Shown here: piece after piece, positions 17,813 to 26,693 of the stretch
Layout of the letters: each line of letters begins with the position of its first letter
Numbering within the stretch: position 1 is the stretch's first letter
Source: JABFRG01 sp038210445
GTDB lineage: Bacteria > Myxococcota_A > Polyangia > Polyangiales > Polyangiaceae
Reading direction: 5' to 3'
Length of the DNA stretch: 64,000 nucleotides
NCBI GenBank assembly: GCA_038210445.1
Contig: JBBQWQ010000003.1
Location: 124,001 to 188,000, forward strand
Made by a program: the position numbers and the translations under genes
The notes under the pieces: generated by a model
What the model was told of the DNA's origin: nothing
The model's database searches: none
Seen by the model: only the letters and a program-made list of their open reading frames with translations

Positions 17813-17847
17813 GAGCCCCGATCGCCAGCGCGGTCGGGGCTCTTTTC
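17813..17847 (+). terminator. intrinsic terminator after OmpA-family gene
   Basis: GAGCCCCGATCGC and GCGGTCGGGGCTC pair in a 13-base stem (one G-T pair) around a CAGC loop and run straight into TTTTCGTTT. The site lies 30 bases past the stop codon at 17782. Confidence 0.9.
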
Positions 17848-17929
17848 GTTTCCGTGAGCTACGTGATTCTTCCGGTCGGGCCTGCGGGTTCTGTGCCGAG
17901 ACCAAAGCCGGGTGGCGCCGGCATCTACC

Positions 17930-18556
17930 TCAGGCGCCGACGCCGATGGGGCAGGCCACGCCGGTACCGCCGAGCCCGCAGTAGCCGTCGGGATTCTTCG
18001 CCAGGTACTGCTGGTGGTACTCCTCGGCGTAGAAGAACGGCGGCGCCTCCATGATCTCGGTGGTGATGGCGCCGTATCCCGCTTCGCGCAGGCGCCCCTG
18101 GTATCCCTCGCGCGAAGCCAGCGCCGCCGCGGCCTGGGCCGCCCCGTGGGTGTAGATGCCCGAGCGGTATTGCGTGCCCGCGTCGTTGCCCTGGCGCATG
18201 CCCTGGGTCGGGTCGTGGTTCTCCCAGAACACCTTGAGCAAATCGGTGTAGCTTACCTGCTTCGGATCGAACACCACCTGCACGGCTTCGGTGTGCCCGG
18301 TGCGGCCGCTGCAGACCTCCTTGTAGGTGGGGTTCTGGGTGACGCCGGCGATGTAACCAACCTGCGTCGACAGCACGCCCTGCGTCTTCCAGAATTTGCG
18401 TTCGGCGCCCCAGAAGCACCCGAGCGCGAAGGTGGCGAGCTCGCTGCCCGCAGGGAAGGGCGCAGACATGGGTGCACCGTTGACGAAATGCTTGGTCGGC
18501 ACCGCCATGGCTTCACTGCGGCCAGGGACGGCATTTTCAGGGGTGAGCAGCTTCAT
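17930..18556 (-). CDS. msrA: peptide-methionine (S)-S-oxide reductase MsrA
   Basis: About 208 residues from the ATG at 18556 (an extra in-frame ATG 36 bases upstream lacks support). The catalytic motif GCFWGAERKF is at about residues 46-55; its Cys attacks the methionine sulfoxide. GYIAGVTQNPTYKEVCSGRTGHTEAVQV and YRSGIYTH complete the MsrA fold; these are blocks of the family. The C-terminal GYCGLGGTGVACP carries the resolving cysteines. No twin-arginine or signal sequence is seen, so it should be cytosolic and repair oxidised proteins with thioredoxin. The small Cys-rich lipoprotein gene lies just upstream. Confidence 0.93.
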   Translation of the reverse strand: MKLLTPENAVPGRSEAMAVPTKHFVNGAPMSAPFPAGSELATFALGCFWGAERKFWKTQGVLSTQVGYIAGVTQNPTYKEVCSGRTGHTEAVQVVFDPKQVSYTDLLKVFWENHDPTQGMRQGNDAGTQYRSGIYTHGAAQAAAALASREGYQGRLREAGYGAITTEIMEAPPFFYAEEYHQQYLAKNPDGYCGLGGTGVACPIGVGA

Positions 18557-18664
18557 GCCCCGCAATGTAGTACCGCAGACCCGGTTCACCAATGGGCGTC
18601 ACCGCGCGCGTGGACGCACCCACCGAAGGCCCGGGCGGCCGTACTCACGCGTCCGCGGGCGGCG

Positions 18665-18910
18665 TCAGTTGGGGCGGCAGGACTTCGAGTTGCCCTTGGA
18701 GACGCCGACGCACGAGGCGTTGGTGGGGCAGTCTGTCTGCTCTTTGCAAACCTTCTGGCAGATGAGGCGGTTGTCGACGGCCTTGGTGCAGATGGCGCCG
18801 TCCACGCACACGTCCGTCGAGCCCTCGTCGTCGCAGGAGTCTCCCAGCTTCGTGCTGCACGCGAAGAGGATGGAAACCAGGAACGCCAAGGAAAGGGCTG
18901 CCTTCGTCAT
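18665..18910 (-). CDS. small Cys-rich lipoprotein
   Basis: This 81-residue protein has a lipoprotein signal with lipobox LFAC (Cys18). Eight more cysteines in the mature ~63 residues (SCDD, VCVDG, ICTKA, ICQKVC, DCPT, SCVG, SCRPN) point to a tightly disulfide-bonded knot of the kind often seen in short myxobacterial lipoproteins. No function is known. It is upstream of msrA on the same strand, with 108 bases between, and may or may not be cotranscribed with it. Confidence 0.75.
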   Translation of the reverse strand: MTKAALSLAFLVSILFACSTKLGDSCDDEGSTDVCVDGAICTKAVDNRLICQKVCKEQTDCPTNASCVGVSKGNSKSCRPN

Positions 18911-19154
18911 GCGCCCTTATAGAGCGATCTGGATTGCGATTCCAAGGCCCCATCGGTGCGGTCACGGCCATTCGTCGCCCGCTGCGGTCCACGACGCAGC
19001 GCGGCGCACCGCAGGGCTTCGCTGCCGGCGCGCCCCTCTCACTTCTCGAAAGGTTACCAAATAAGTCAACAATTAGATGTAATGAATCAAGGCCTTTGGC
19101 ACCCATTACCGAGCGTCGTTGAAGGAATTGCGACGCCCATGCTAGCGTCACTTT

Positions 19155-20138
19155 ATGAGCCGCGTTTACGAAGACAATTCTCTCTCCATCGGTCACACCC
19201 CGCTCGTGAAGCTGAACCGCGTCGGCAAGGGGCTGGGCGCCACCGTCATCGCCAAGATCGAGGGTCGCAACCCTGCCTACTCGGTGAAGTGCCGCATCGG
19301 TGCGGCCATGGTGTGGGACGCCGAGAAGAGCGGCACGCTGAAGCCCGGCAAGGCCATCGTGGAGGCCACCAGCGGCAACACGGGCATCGCCCTGGCCTTC
19401 GCCGCCGCGTCGCGCGGCTACGAGTGCGTGCTCACCATGCCCGAGACGATGAGCCTCGAGCGCCGCAAGGTTCTCATCGCGCTCGGCGCGAAGCTGGTGC
19501 TCACGCCGGGCGCGCAAGGCATGAAGGGCGCCATCGCCCGGGCCGAGGAGCTCGCTTCCAAAGACGACAAGTACGTCCTCATGCGGCAGTTCGAAAACCC
19601 CGCGAACCCGAAGATTCACGAGGAGACCACCGGCCCCGAGATCTGGGACGACACCGACGGCGCCATCGACGTGTTCGTGTCCGGCGTGGGCACCGGCGGC
19701 ACCATCACCGGCGTCAGCCGCTACATCAAGAACACCAAGGGCAAGAACATCCTCAGCGTGGCGGTAGAGCCCACCCACTCGCCGGTCATCACGCAAACGC
19801 GCAACGGCGAGCCGGTGGCCCCCGCGCCGCACAAGATTCAGGGCATCGGCGCGGGCTTCGTTCCGAAGAACCTCGACCTGTCGCTGGTCGACCGCGTGGA
19901 GCAGGTCTCCAACGACGAAGCCATCGCCATGGCCCGGCGATTGGCCCGCGAAGAGGGCATTCTCTGCGGCATTTCCTGCGGCGCCGCCGCCGTAGCCGCG
20001 CTTCGGCTGGCGGCCCTTCCGGAGCTCGCGGGCAAGACCATCGTGGTGGTGCTGCCCGACGCCGGCGAGCGTTACCTCACGAGCGCGCTCTTCGACGGCA
20101 TGTTCGATGAAGTGATCGCGGCCAAGGCCGAAGCGTAG
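19155..20138 (+). CDS. cysK: cysteine synthase A (O-acetylserine sulfhydrylase)
   Basis: The 327-residue fold-type II PLP enzyme condenses O-acetylserine with sulfide to cysteine in the cytosol. Lys45 in NPAYSVKCRIG is the Schiff-base lysine, EATSGNTGIALAF holds the substrate carboxylate and GVGTGGTITG the PLP phosphate. The length is typical of CysK. An A/T-rich stretch (about 19050-19110) precedes the gene and probably contains its promoter. The serine acetyltransferase gene begins 32 bases downstream, giving the complete two-step route from serine to cysteine in one transcript. Confidence 0.95.
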   Translation: MSRVYEDNSLSIGHTPLVKLNRVGKGLGATVIAKIEGRNPAYSVKCRIGAAMVWDAEKSGTLKPGKAIVEATSGNTGIALAFAAASRGYECVLTMPETMSLERRKVLIALGAKLVLTPGAQGMKGAIARAEELASKDDKYVLMRQFENPANPKIHEETTGPEIWDDTDGAIDVFVSGVGTGGTITGVSRYIKNTKGKNILSVAVEPTHSPVITQTRNGEPVAPAPHKIQGIGAGFVPKNLDLSLVDRVEQVSNDEAIAMARRLAREEGILCGISCGAAAVAALRLAALPELAGKTIVVVLPDAGERYLTSALFDGMFDEVIAAKAEA

Positions 20139-20170
20139 CCGCTCCTTCGAGCATCTGATAAGCCCGCATC

Positions 20171-21121
20171 ATGGCCAACGGAGACCACGGACCGGCCCTC
20201 GCCAAGCTCGTCGACGCGCTCTGCGCGAGCTATCGGTCGGATCCGCGGGCGCAGCGCATCAATCGCCACTTCTTGCCCTCGCGCGAGGCGAGCCGCGAGA
20301 TATTGCGGCTCCTCCTGGGCCTGCTCTACCCCGGCTACTACGGGCGCGAAGACCTGGACGACGCCAACGTGGCCTACCACGTAGGCGTCGCGCTCTCGCA
20401 GACGCGCGAGAAGCTCGCAGCGCAGGTGGAGCGATGTCTCTGCTACGGCGACGAGGAGCGGGGCGATGCCGACGTACCCCGCTGTCGCAGTCGGGCGACG
20501 AAGCTCACCGACACGTTCCTGGCCAGCCTCCCGGAGCTGAGGCAGCGGCTGATCCTCGATGTGCAGGCGGCCTACGATGGCGATCCGGCGTCTCTCAACC
20601 TCGACGAGATCGTCCTCGCCTACCCCGGCCTCCTGGCGGTGAGCGTGTATCGCGTGGCGCACGAGCTCGACCTGCTCGGGGTCCCCATGATGCCGCGCAT
20701 CATGACGGAGTGGGCGCACGCGCAGACCGGCGCCGACATTCACCCGTCGGCCCGCATCGGCAAGAGCTTTTTCCTCGATCACGCGACGGGCGCCGTCATC
20801 GGGGCCACCTCCGTCATTGGCGACGACGTAAAGCTCTATCAGGGCGTCACCTTGGGCGCGCTCTCGTTTCCCAAGGACGTCAACGGCAAGATCATCCGCG
20901 GTACGAAGCGTCATCCCACGGTGGAGGACCGCGTCACCATCTACGCCAACGCGACCGTGCTGGGGGGCCAGACGGTGGTGGGCGAGGGCAGCGTCATCGG
21001 GGGCTCGGTGTTCGTTACCAAGAGCGTGCCGCCGGGCTCTCGCGTGGCGCTCCGGGCCGAGCTCGCCGTCGATGCCATCAAGACCCAGAGCACCGACCAG
21101 CCCATCGACTTCGAGATCTGA
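20171..21121 (+). CDS. cysE: serine O-acetyltransferase (EpsC/CysE family)
   Basis: The 316-residue protein has an N-terminal helical domain (about 1-170) and a C-terminal left-handed hexapeptide beta-helix (about 175-300) with GADIHPSARIGKSFFLDHATG, IGDDVKLYQGVTLGALS and KRHPTVEDRVTIYANATVLGG blocks. The catalytic His is in FLDHATG. It acetylates serine with acetyl-CoA and supplies the neighbouring CysK. Length and the long N-terminal region fit the EpsC type more than enterobacterial CysE. The C-terminal tail ends in IDFEI; the Ile end could engage CysK's active site as in other bacteria, which I only infer. Confidence 0.93.
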   Translation: MANGDHGPALAKLVDALCASYRSDPRAQRINRHFLPSREASREILRLLLGLLYPGYYGREDLDDANVAYHVGVALSQTREKLAAQVERCLCYGDEERGDADVPRCRSRATKLTDTFLASLPELRQRLILDVQAAYDGDPASLNLDEIVLAYPGLLAVSVYRVAHELDLLGVPMMPRIMTEWAHAQTGADIHPSARIGKSFFLDHATGAVIGATSVIGDDVKLYQGVTLGALSFPKDVNGKIIRGTKRHPTVEDRVTIYANATVLGGQTVVGEGSVIGGSVFVTKSVPPGSRVALRAELAVDAIKTQSTDQPIDFEI

Positions 21122-21176
21122 TCACGCAAACTCCGCACTTTCCCGCGGCCTTCGGCCGGAGTAGGAAGTTGTCCCG

Positions 21177-22271
21177 ATGGTCGATCTTCCGATTCCCACC
21201 GTAGACTTGGCCGATATCGCCTCTGCCGACGCAGACCGCCGCAAGCCCGCCGAAGAAGCCCTGCGTCGCGCCTTCCGCCAGTTCGGCCTCGTGTACGTGA
21301 AGGGGCACGCCGTGGACGCGGCGGCGCTCGGACACTTCTACGACGCCTTCCGCGCCTTCGTCGCGCGACCGCCCGCCGAGAAGGCTCCGTTCGGCCGCGC
21401 CGACCTCTGGTACCAGCGCGGGTGGACTCCGCCCAATACCGAGATCGCCGTCGCCAGCGGAGGCCAGCCGGACTTCAAGGAGTGCTACTTCGCCGCGCCC
21501 TACGACGCGGACCCGGAGCTGGCCCTGCAGTACCCGGAGCTCTACCCGCCGAACGTGTGGCCCACGCCGGAGCCGCTGGGGTTCCGCGACGGTTTCTTGG
21601 GGCTCGGCCGGGCGCTGCACGAAGCCGGTCATACGCTCCTCGAAGGGTGCGCGCGCTCGCTGGGGTTGCCCGCCGATGCCTTCACGCGTCGCGGCGCCAA
21701 GGGCGCGCACGTCACGCGGGTGCTCAACTACCTGCCGCTCCGCCAGGAGCAGGTGAACACGCCCATCGTCTGGGGCGAGGAGCACACCGACTTCAACATG
21801 CTCACGCTGCTTCCGGGCGGCCGCTTTTACGATCCCGCCGGCAAGTCGGCATCGAAGCCCGACGACAAGAGCGGTCTCTTTCTTCGCACCCGCGCCGACG
21901 AAGGCGCGCCCGCGGGCACCATGGTGCGGGGCCTCGCGCCCGAGGGGTGCATCACCGTGCAGGTGGGTCAGGAGCTGGAGATTCTCACCGGTGGCGAGCT
22001 CCTGGCGACCCCGCACGTCATCACCGCGCCCGGTGTGCCGGGCTGGTCGCGCCTCTCGAGCGCGCACTTCGTTCACATGTCGTGCGACGAGGTGCTGTAT
22101 CCCCTGCGCGAGTTTCTCACCGACGCCGCGCGCAAGGAGTACGGGCCGCCGGTGCTCGCCGGAACCTACTCGATGAAGACCCTGGTCGACATCGGCCTCG
22201 CCCCCAAGACCGCCATCGATAGCCTGGGCTACCGCCACTACGATCGCCTGGAAACCATGCGCGCGCGCTGA
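21177..22271 (+). CDS. isopenicillin N synthase-like 2-oxoglutarate/Fe(II) oxygenase
   Basis: This 364-residue protein starts with IPTVDLADI, the N-terminal block of the IPNS-like family. The iron-binding triad is His203 and Asp205 (EEHTDFNML) with His280 (ATPHVITA), and Arg292 in WSRLSSAHF fits the 2-oxoglutarate-binding RxS motif. Such enzymes hydroxylate or oxidise small molecules using Fe(II), 2-oxoglutarate and O2. The substrate is unknown. It follows cysE after 55 bases on the same strand and may be cotranscribed with cysteine biosynthesis. It is convergent, 3 bases apart, with an AraC-type regulator gene. Confidence 0.88.
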   Translation: MVDLPIPTVDLADIASADADRRKPAEEALRRAFRQFGLVYVKGHAVDAAALGHFYDAFRAFVARPPAEKAPFGRADLWYQRGWTPPNTEIAVASGGQPDFKECYFAAPYDADPELALQYPELYPPNVWPTPEPLGFRDGFLGLGRALHEAGHTLLEGCARSLGLPADAFTRRGAKGAHVTRVLNYLPLRQEQVNTPIVWGEEHTDFNMLTLLPGGRFYDPAGKSASKPDDKSGLFLRTRADEGAPAGTMVRGLAPEGCITVQVGQELEILTGGELLATPHVITAPGVPGWSRLSSAHFVHMSCDEVLYPLREFLTDAARKEYGPPVLAGTYSMKTLVDIGLAPKTAIDSLGYRHYDRLETMRAR

Positions 22272-22274
22272 AGC

Positions 22275-23180
22275 TCAGATGCGGCCGAGCGCCTCGGTGC
22301 GCGCGCGGACCTGCGAGGGCGGGGGATATCCCGCGATGGAGAAGGCTCGGGCCATGGTCTGCGGCGTCCGGTACCCGACCCATCGCGACACGTCGCGCGC
22401 GCGATGGGCTCCGAGCCCGAGCATCGCCACGGCCAACATGAGTCGCCTTCGGTTGCGCGCGTCGCGCCAGGTGGTGGCGTTGTATCCGTAGACCTCGTGC
22501 AGCGCCTGCACCAGCCGCCGCAGGTGTCGGCTGGAGAGGCCGGTGAGCGCTTCGAGGTCCACCTGCATGGGCTCGCGCGCCAGGTCGGAGATCACCGTGT
22601 CGACTGCCGCGGCCACCCGCGCGTGCGTGGGCCGCGCCGCCCCGCCGAACGCCGCAACCTCGGGACCCGCGATGCCGCGCGCGCGCAGGGCTGCGTCGAG
22701 CTTGGTCCATACGGACCGAACCGTCGGGCGCTCCGCGGCTGCACCCCGGAGCCGTTCCCACAACGCCTCCATCCGTTCACCATGCGCGTCCTCCAGCGTC
22801 CAGACCTCGAGCGGTCCTCGTGGCTTCGCGGCTTCGCTGCGGTCCCACTCGGCGACGACGCTGCGATAGCGCGGGCCCTCTTGGCGCATGGAGAATGCGG
22901 CGCGGCTGTCGAGGAAGAATGCCTGGCCGGCGAAGATCTCCTGGCGCTTCTTGCCCACGCGAACCACCGCGCGTCCCTCCAGAACGAAGGCCGCCACCGG
23001 TCGCTCGAGCCGGCCGACCCTTCGGAAGGCCTCGAGATGGAGGAGATCCTCGGAGACGAGGCCCGCGAGAAGAAAGGCGTGCACGCGCGCGCGGGGCCCG
23101 AGCAGTGCGTGGGTCTCCAGGGCGCAGCGCGCCTCGGCGAGCCGCGTGGCGCGAACGGACCAAAGCATGGATGCAAGCAT
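22275..23180 (-). CDS. AraC-family transcriptional regulator
   Basis: About 301 residues from the ATG at 23180; a TTG start eight codons upstream is possible. The N-terminal ~140 residues have a cupin-like, ligand-binding character (AFVLEGRAVVRVGKKRQEIFAGQAFFLDS). The C-terminal ~95 residues contain two HTH modules, with VDLEALTGLSSRHLRRLVQ as the first recognition region and GAHRARDVSRWVGYRTPQTMARAFSIAGY as the second. The GY..PQ..R.F pattern is the AraC signature. It likely responds to a small effector. Its target cannot be assigned, though the convergent oxygenase gene is a candidate by position only. Confidence 0.85.
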   Translation of the reverse strand: MLASMLWSVRATRLAEARCALETHALLGPRARVHAFLLAGLVSEDLLHLEAFRRVGRLERPVAAFVLEGRAVVRVGKKRQEIFAGQAFFLDSRAAFSMRQEGPRYRSVVAEWDRSEAAKPRGPLEVWTLEDAHGERMEALWERLRGAAAERPTVRSVWTKLDAALRARGIAGPEVAAFGGAARPTHARVAAAVDTVISDLAREPMQVDLEALTGLSSRHLRRLVQALHEVYGYNATTWRDARNRRRLMLAVAMLGLGAHRARDVSRWVGYRTPQTMARAFSIAGYPPPSQVRARTEALGRI

Positions 23181-23387
23181 GCAACGCGAGCCGTCCTGTG
23201 GCAATCGCGAGGAGACTGCGTGGCCACGGCGCGTGGAGACGGCTTTTTCCGTGGGTCCTTTCGACGGACACGTTTTGACCGTCGCGACCCGCCGCTCGCA
23301 CTTGGCTCAGGCCTCGCCGCTTCGGTCTCGCTGCTGCGGTGCGTATGCAACATACATGCAATTGGACGCGCACCGCTCGCAGTAGAA

Positions 23388-24446
23388 CTACTGGCAGACC
23401 ACCGAGAAGTCGCGGATCACCGGCATGTGCTGCATGTTGGGGGCCACGCTCTCGGTCCCCAGCAGCGGCGGCATGAGGTCGCCCAGCGGCGTGTACGTTC
23501 GAGTGTCGAACACCAGGCCGGTATTGAAGGTGTTGGTCTTCACCTTCACCGGCGTCTCACGGCCCTTGAGTTGGGGGTCGACGATGAGCCAATCGTAGGG
23601 GCGCGAACGCGGCGCGCTGGTGAATTCATTTCCGTTCTGGTCGGCCGGATACGGCCCCTTGGTGAAGAAGATCTCGTCGAGCGTGGTGAGGAGCGGCTCG
23701 GTGCGGTTGTCGGTGTTGAAATCGCCGCCCACCGTAACGTAGGTCCCGGCCGGCACGTTGGCCTTGATGAACCCGACCAGCGCCGCGCCCTCTGCATTGC
23801 GCGCGGTGGCGTTGGATGTGAGCAAGTGAACGCTCACGGCAAAGAGGTCGACCGGGCCCGGAACGTCGATGCGCGCCCAGGCGAAGGTGCGGTTGTTCAC
23901 CTCGGGGTCGACCCAGTTGCCGGAGGCGAGGATCGGAAATCGGCTGATGACGCCGTTCGGAATCTGGTTGCTGGGGTCGCCGCGGAAGTAGGCGAAGCCC
24001 GCACCGAAATAGGTGTCGACGAAGGTCCGTACGTCGGCCGGGCTCCGCGACAGGTAGTTGAACTCCTGCAGCATCACCACGTCGGGCTGCAACGCCTGGA
24101 AGATGCGCCCGCCAGCGCCGTCGTCGTAGTTCTGGTTGTTGCCGCTGGAGATGTTGCCCGCCATGAGCCGCAGGTTGACCCGGCTGACGGAGCCGTCGCA
24201 GGGGTCGGGCGGGGCTTGGCGATCGGCGATGACGCGATCGCCGATGCCGCCATCCTTCACGTCGTCGGGCGGCGCCTCGCGATCGCCGCTCCATCCATCG
24301 GCCGCGTTGATGCTGCTGTCGGCGGGAAGGGCGCCGGGATCGTCACCGCATGCAACCGCGCCCGCCATGAGGCCGGCCGGCAAGAACATCAAAAGCCAAG
24401 CAACTCTCAAGGGAGAACTCCGTCGAACCAGGTTTGGGTGGGGCAC
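23388..24446 (-). CDS. endonuclease/exonuclease/phosphatase-family lipoprotein
   Basis: This 352-residue protein has a signal with Arg-rich start and lipobox AVAC (Cys33). The EEP metal-dependent phosphodiesterase fold is shown by RLMAGNISSGNNQNY, VVMLQEFNY (Glu ligand), VSVHLLTSN, VTVGGDFNTD (Asp/Asn catalytic motif) and a final HMPVIRDF (general-base His). Enzymes of this fold cleave nucleic acids, phosphoinositides or sphingomyelin; being lipid-anchored outside the cytoplasm, it may act on extracellular DNA or on phospholipids. Its start lies 40 bases inside the end of the PI-PLC-like gene, so the two are translationally linked. Confidence 0.87.
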   Translation of the reverse strand: MPHPNLVRRSSPLRVAWLLMFLPAGLMAGAVACGDDPGALPADSSINAADGWSGDREAPPDDVKDGGIGDRVIADRQAPPDPCDGSVSRVNLRLMAGNISSGNNQNYDDGAGGRIFQALQPDVVMLQEFNYLSRSPADVRTFVDTYFGAGFAYFRGDPSNQIPNGVISRFPILASGNWVDPEVNNRTFAWARIDVPGPVDLFAVSVHLLTSNATARNAEGAALVGFIKANVPAGTYVTVGGDFNTDNRTEPLLTTLDEIFFTKGPYPADQNGNEFTSAPRSRPYDWLIVDPQLKGRETPVKVKTNTFNTGLVFDTRTYTPLGDLMPPLLGTESVAPNMQHMPVIRDFSVVCQ

Positions 24447-26029
24447 GTCCCGACGCAGCCGGTCTGGGCGGCGCTGGACTTCGAAAGATAGGTGGGGGCT
24501 CCGCCGGTGCGTGTCACGTTGCCGAAGAGCACGCGCACGGCCACCGGGCTATCGTGCCCGCTGGCGGCGATGCCCTGGAGCGGAAGCCGGAGCGCGAAGG
24601 TGCGCTCTGCCAGCTTCGTGAACCTCTTGCCGTCGGCCGACACCTCACCGGCGACGGTGTTGCCGTTCACCGTGAGCCGAGCGGTGAACAGCGCCTCGCT
24701 GGTGAGCCCCGGCGGGGCCGTGCCCTCCACGATGGTGGTATCCCCACCGGCGGTAGCCCTGTATTGTACACGCATCGGGCGATTGTCGGCGGGTCGACAA
24801 ACCGCGAAGTAGGGGCTGTCTGTTTGGGTGCTGGCGCGCGCCATGAGGCACCCTTTGGCGAACGGCTCCACATGCGAGCTCGCGGTGGACATCGAAGCGG
24901 TCCAGGTCGAGGTGGGTTCGGTGATGTCGTCGGCCAGGAACGTGAACGAGTCGGCGGCGCCGTCGATATCGCCGGAGCGCACGTCGACCCCTACCACCCG
25001 GCCCATCTCCTCGAGCGGCGCTTCGCAGGTGGAGCCTTCGCACTTGAACGGGTAGCCTTTCGGACCGTGGGTGATGGTCCATGGGTCTTGCTGGTAGTTC
25101 ACGTTGTCGGTCGCCAGCAAGTGGGTGCCCGCGGCGAGGGCGGCCGCGAAGGTGGGCTGGTCGAGACCGCCGGTGAGACCTCCGTAGTACACGCGGCCCA
25201 CGAGGCCTGCGTTGCGGACCGCCCGGGCGTGCTCCAGGTGGTCCTTGTCCATGTTGAAGAAGATCGAATGCCCGACGGCGGCGTAGGCGGGGAAGGGGCA
25301 CGCGTCGTCGATGCCGGGGGCCACGAAGCCTTTCCGCGCGAACATCCCGCGGCCGTAGGTGTCGAGCTGCCCGCCCGGCTTGCAGGCGTTGCCGCCGGTG
25401 AGCACGAACACGAACTTTCCGCGCATCGAAGAGAGTCGCGGAAATGCGCACGACCCGGTGACCGCCTCGCGCAGCGTCTTGGCGCCCGGGCACGCCGCCG
25501 CGAGGTCTGCCGGTGTGAACACCGCGCTGCCGAGCTCGCGCGCGAACGCCGCGTCGAGAGCGTCGATGCCGTGGGCTGCATCGAAGGGAGACTTCAGGTC
25601 CACCAGCACCGTCACCACCTCGTGGTCCGGAAACGCGTCGCCGTAGGCGCGCAAGACCTGGAGGCAATCGGAGAGCTTGTCGCAGCTCGTGTTGTTCAAA
25701 GCGGGCGCGTCGATGTGGTAAACGTACCAGTCACCGGTGAGGCTCGCGCGCAGGCGCTTGGTGTTGTTGATGTCGATCTCGACGCTGTGCGCCCGATGGA
25801 ACACGATCTGGTCGAAGAACGGCTCGTCGTGGTCGTAGGCGTTGTGCACCGACTTTTGCTGAACCTCGTTGTAGCGAGGCCCGGACCTGCCGGCGTCGTC
25901 GGCCACCAGCGGAACCGCGGCGTCCTCGGGGGCGGTGTTCTCGGCCTTGGCGGGCCCGGCGTCGCCCGCGCTCGGCATGCTCTCGGAGCCGCAAGCGGCC
26001 ATCGCGCACACCAGGATCCAACGCCGCAT
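24407..26029 (-). CDS. calcium-dependent PI-PLC-like phosphodiesterase lipoprotein
   Basis: About 540 residues from the ATG at 26029. The N-terminus (MRRWILV then AMAAC, Cys13) is a short lipoprotein signal. QKSVHNAYD (about residues 60-68), HRAHSVEIDI (about 80-90) and WYVYHIDA carry the His and Glu/Asp residues of the PI-PLC-C1/GDPD-like TIM barrel. GHSIFFNMDKDHLEHA follows. The C-terminal ~200 residues are beta-rich with disulfide candidates (FKCEGSTCEAP). The likely substrate is a phosphoinositide or other phosphodiester outside the cell. No partner enzyme other than the overlapping EEP lipoprotein is present. Confidence 0.83.
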   Translation of the reverse strand: MRRWILVCAMAACGSESMPSAGDAGPAKAENTAPEDAAVPLVADDAGRSGPRYNEVQQKSVHNAYDHDEPFFDQIVFHRAHSVEIDINNTKRLRASLTGDWYVYHIDAPALNNTSCDKLSDCLQVLRAYGDAFPDHEVVTVLVDLKSPFDAAHGIDALDAAFARELGSAVFTPADLAAACPGAKTLREAVTGSCAFPRLSSMRGKFVFVLTGGNACKPGGQLDTYGRGMFARKGFVAPGIDDACPFPAYAAVGHSIFFNMDKDHLEHARAVRNAGLVGRVYYGGLTGGLDQPTFAAALAAGTHLLATDNVNYQQDPWTITHGPKGYPFKCEGSTCEAPLEEMGRVVGVDVRSGDIDGAADSFTFLADDITEPTSTWTASMSTASSHVEPFAKGCLMARASTQTDSPYFAVCRPADNRPMRVQYRATAGGDTTIVEGTAPPGLTSEALFTARLTVNGNTVAGEVSADGKRFTKLAERTFALRLPLQGIAASGHDSPVAVRVLFGNVTRTGGAPTYLSKSSAAQTGCVGTCPTQTWFDGVLP

Positions 26030-26291
26030 CGCTTCAGCATCCCGCGGCCGACCCTCGCGGGCAACCTGGAAAAAAACAGCCCACCCCGGTTCTGCCCGGC
26101 GTTCTCGCACCGTATCGCCTGTTGGGTACCGACGTCGCGGCGCGTCGTCCGCGACGCAGGCGGACGCGCTGCTGCTTCGGAAAAGGAAGGGGAGCGGCGT
26201 CGTCGACGTCGCAGCGCTGCGGGAAATACCGCCACGCGGCGCGCTGACCAGTGCGGCACGCGCCGTGTATGATGTTCTCTCGAGGCTCCCC

Positions 26292-26693
26292 GTGCGCATC
26301 GCAGCAATTCCCTTTCTTCTCGCTTGCCTGGTGGCTTGTTTTCACGACTGGAACGTGGGCGGTGAGCCCGACGACGGCGGCCTCGACGACGACGCGTCGA
26401 GCGGATGCAGAACGTCGATTCCGGCGGGTGGCGTCTGTTCGTGCAGCGGCGTGTGCGCGCCGGCGTGCGGCGCCGCCGCCACCGTGACCTGCGAAAAAGG
26501 CTCCACGTGCGCCCCCACCTGCAAGGGTGCAGCCTGCACCTTTACTTGTCGCGCGGGCGCCGCCTGCAACTTCGTGTGCGACGGCGCGGCGTGCACCTTC
26601 ACGTGCGAGGCTGGGTCCACGTGCAAGCTCCACTGCGGGGGCGGGGCCTGCACGCGATCGTGCGCCGTGGGCGCGGTGTGCACCGATGTTTGA
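26292..26693 (+). CDS. Cys-rich repeat lipoprotein
   Basis: About 133 residues from a GTG at 26292, chosen because it gives a clean lipoprotein signal (LACLVAC, Cys15 or so); longer in-frame extensions read into a non-hydrophobic Arg-rich stretch. The mature protein, after an acidic linker, is almost entirely a short repeat of the form C-T-F-T-C-x-A-G-x2-C (for example CTFTCRAGAACNFVCDGAAC), with about 20 cysteines. It should be a rigid, disulfide-bonded surface protein; no enzymatic motif is present. The next gene's start overlaps its end by 8 bases. Confidence 0.72.
   Translation: MRIAAIPFLLACLVACFHDWNVGGEPDDGGLDDDASSGCRTSIPAGGVCSCSGVCAPACGAAATVTCEKGSTCAPTCKGAACTFTCRAGAACNFVCDGAACTFTCEAGSTCKLHCGGGACTRSCAVGAVCTDV

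Noticed and set aside
15743..17905. Antisense open frame of 720 codons over the OmpA gene
   Set aside because: It is a Val/Leu/Arg-rich shadow with repeated low-complexity segments mirroring the thrombospondin repeats. The OmpA frame has signal, repeats and domain motifs.
19100..19154. A specific promoter for cysK (TTGAAG with a CTAGCG-like -10)
   Set aside because: The match is poor and several alternatives exist in the A/T-rich stretch, so no exact site was listed.
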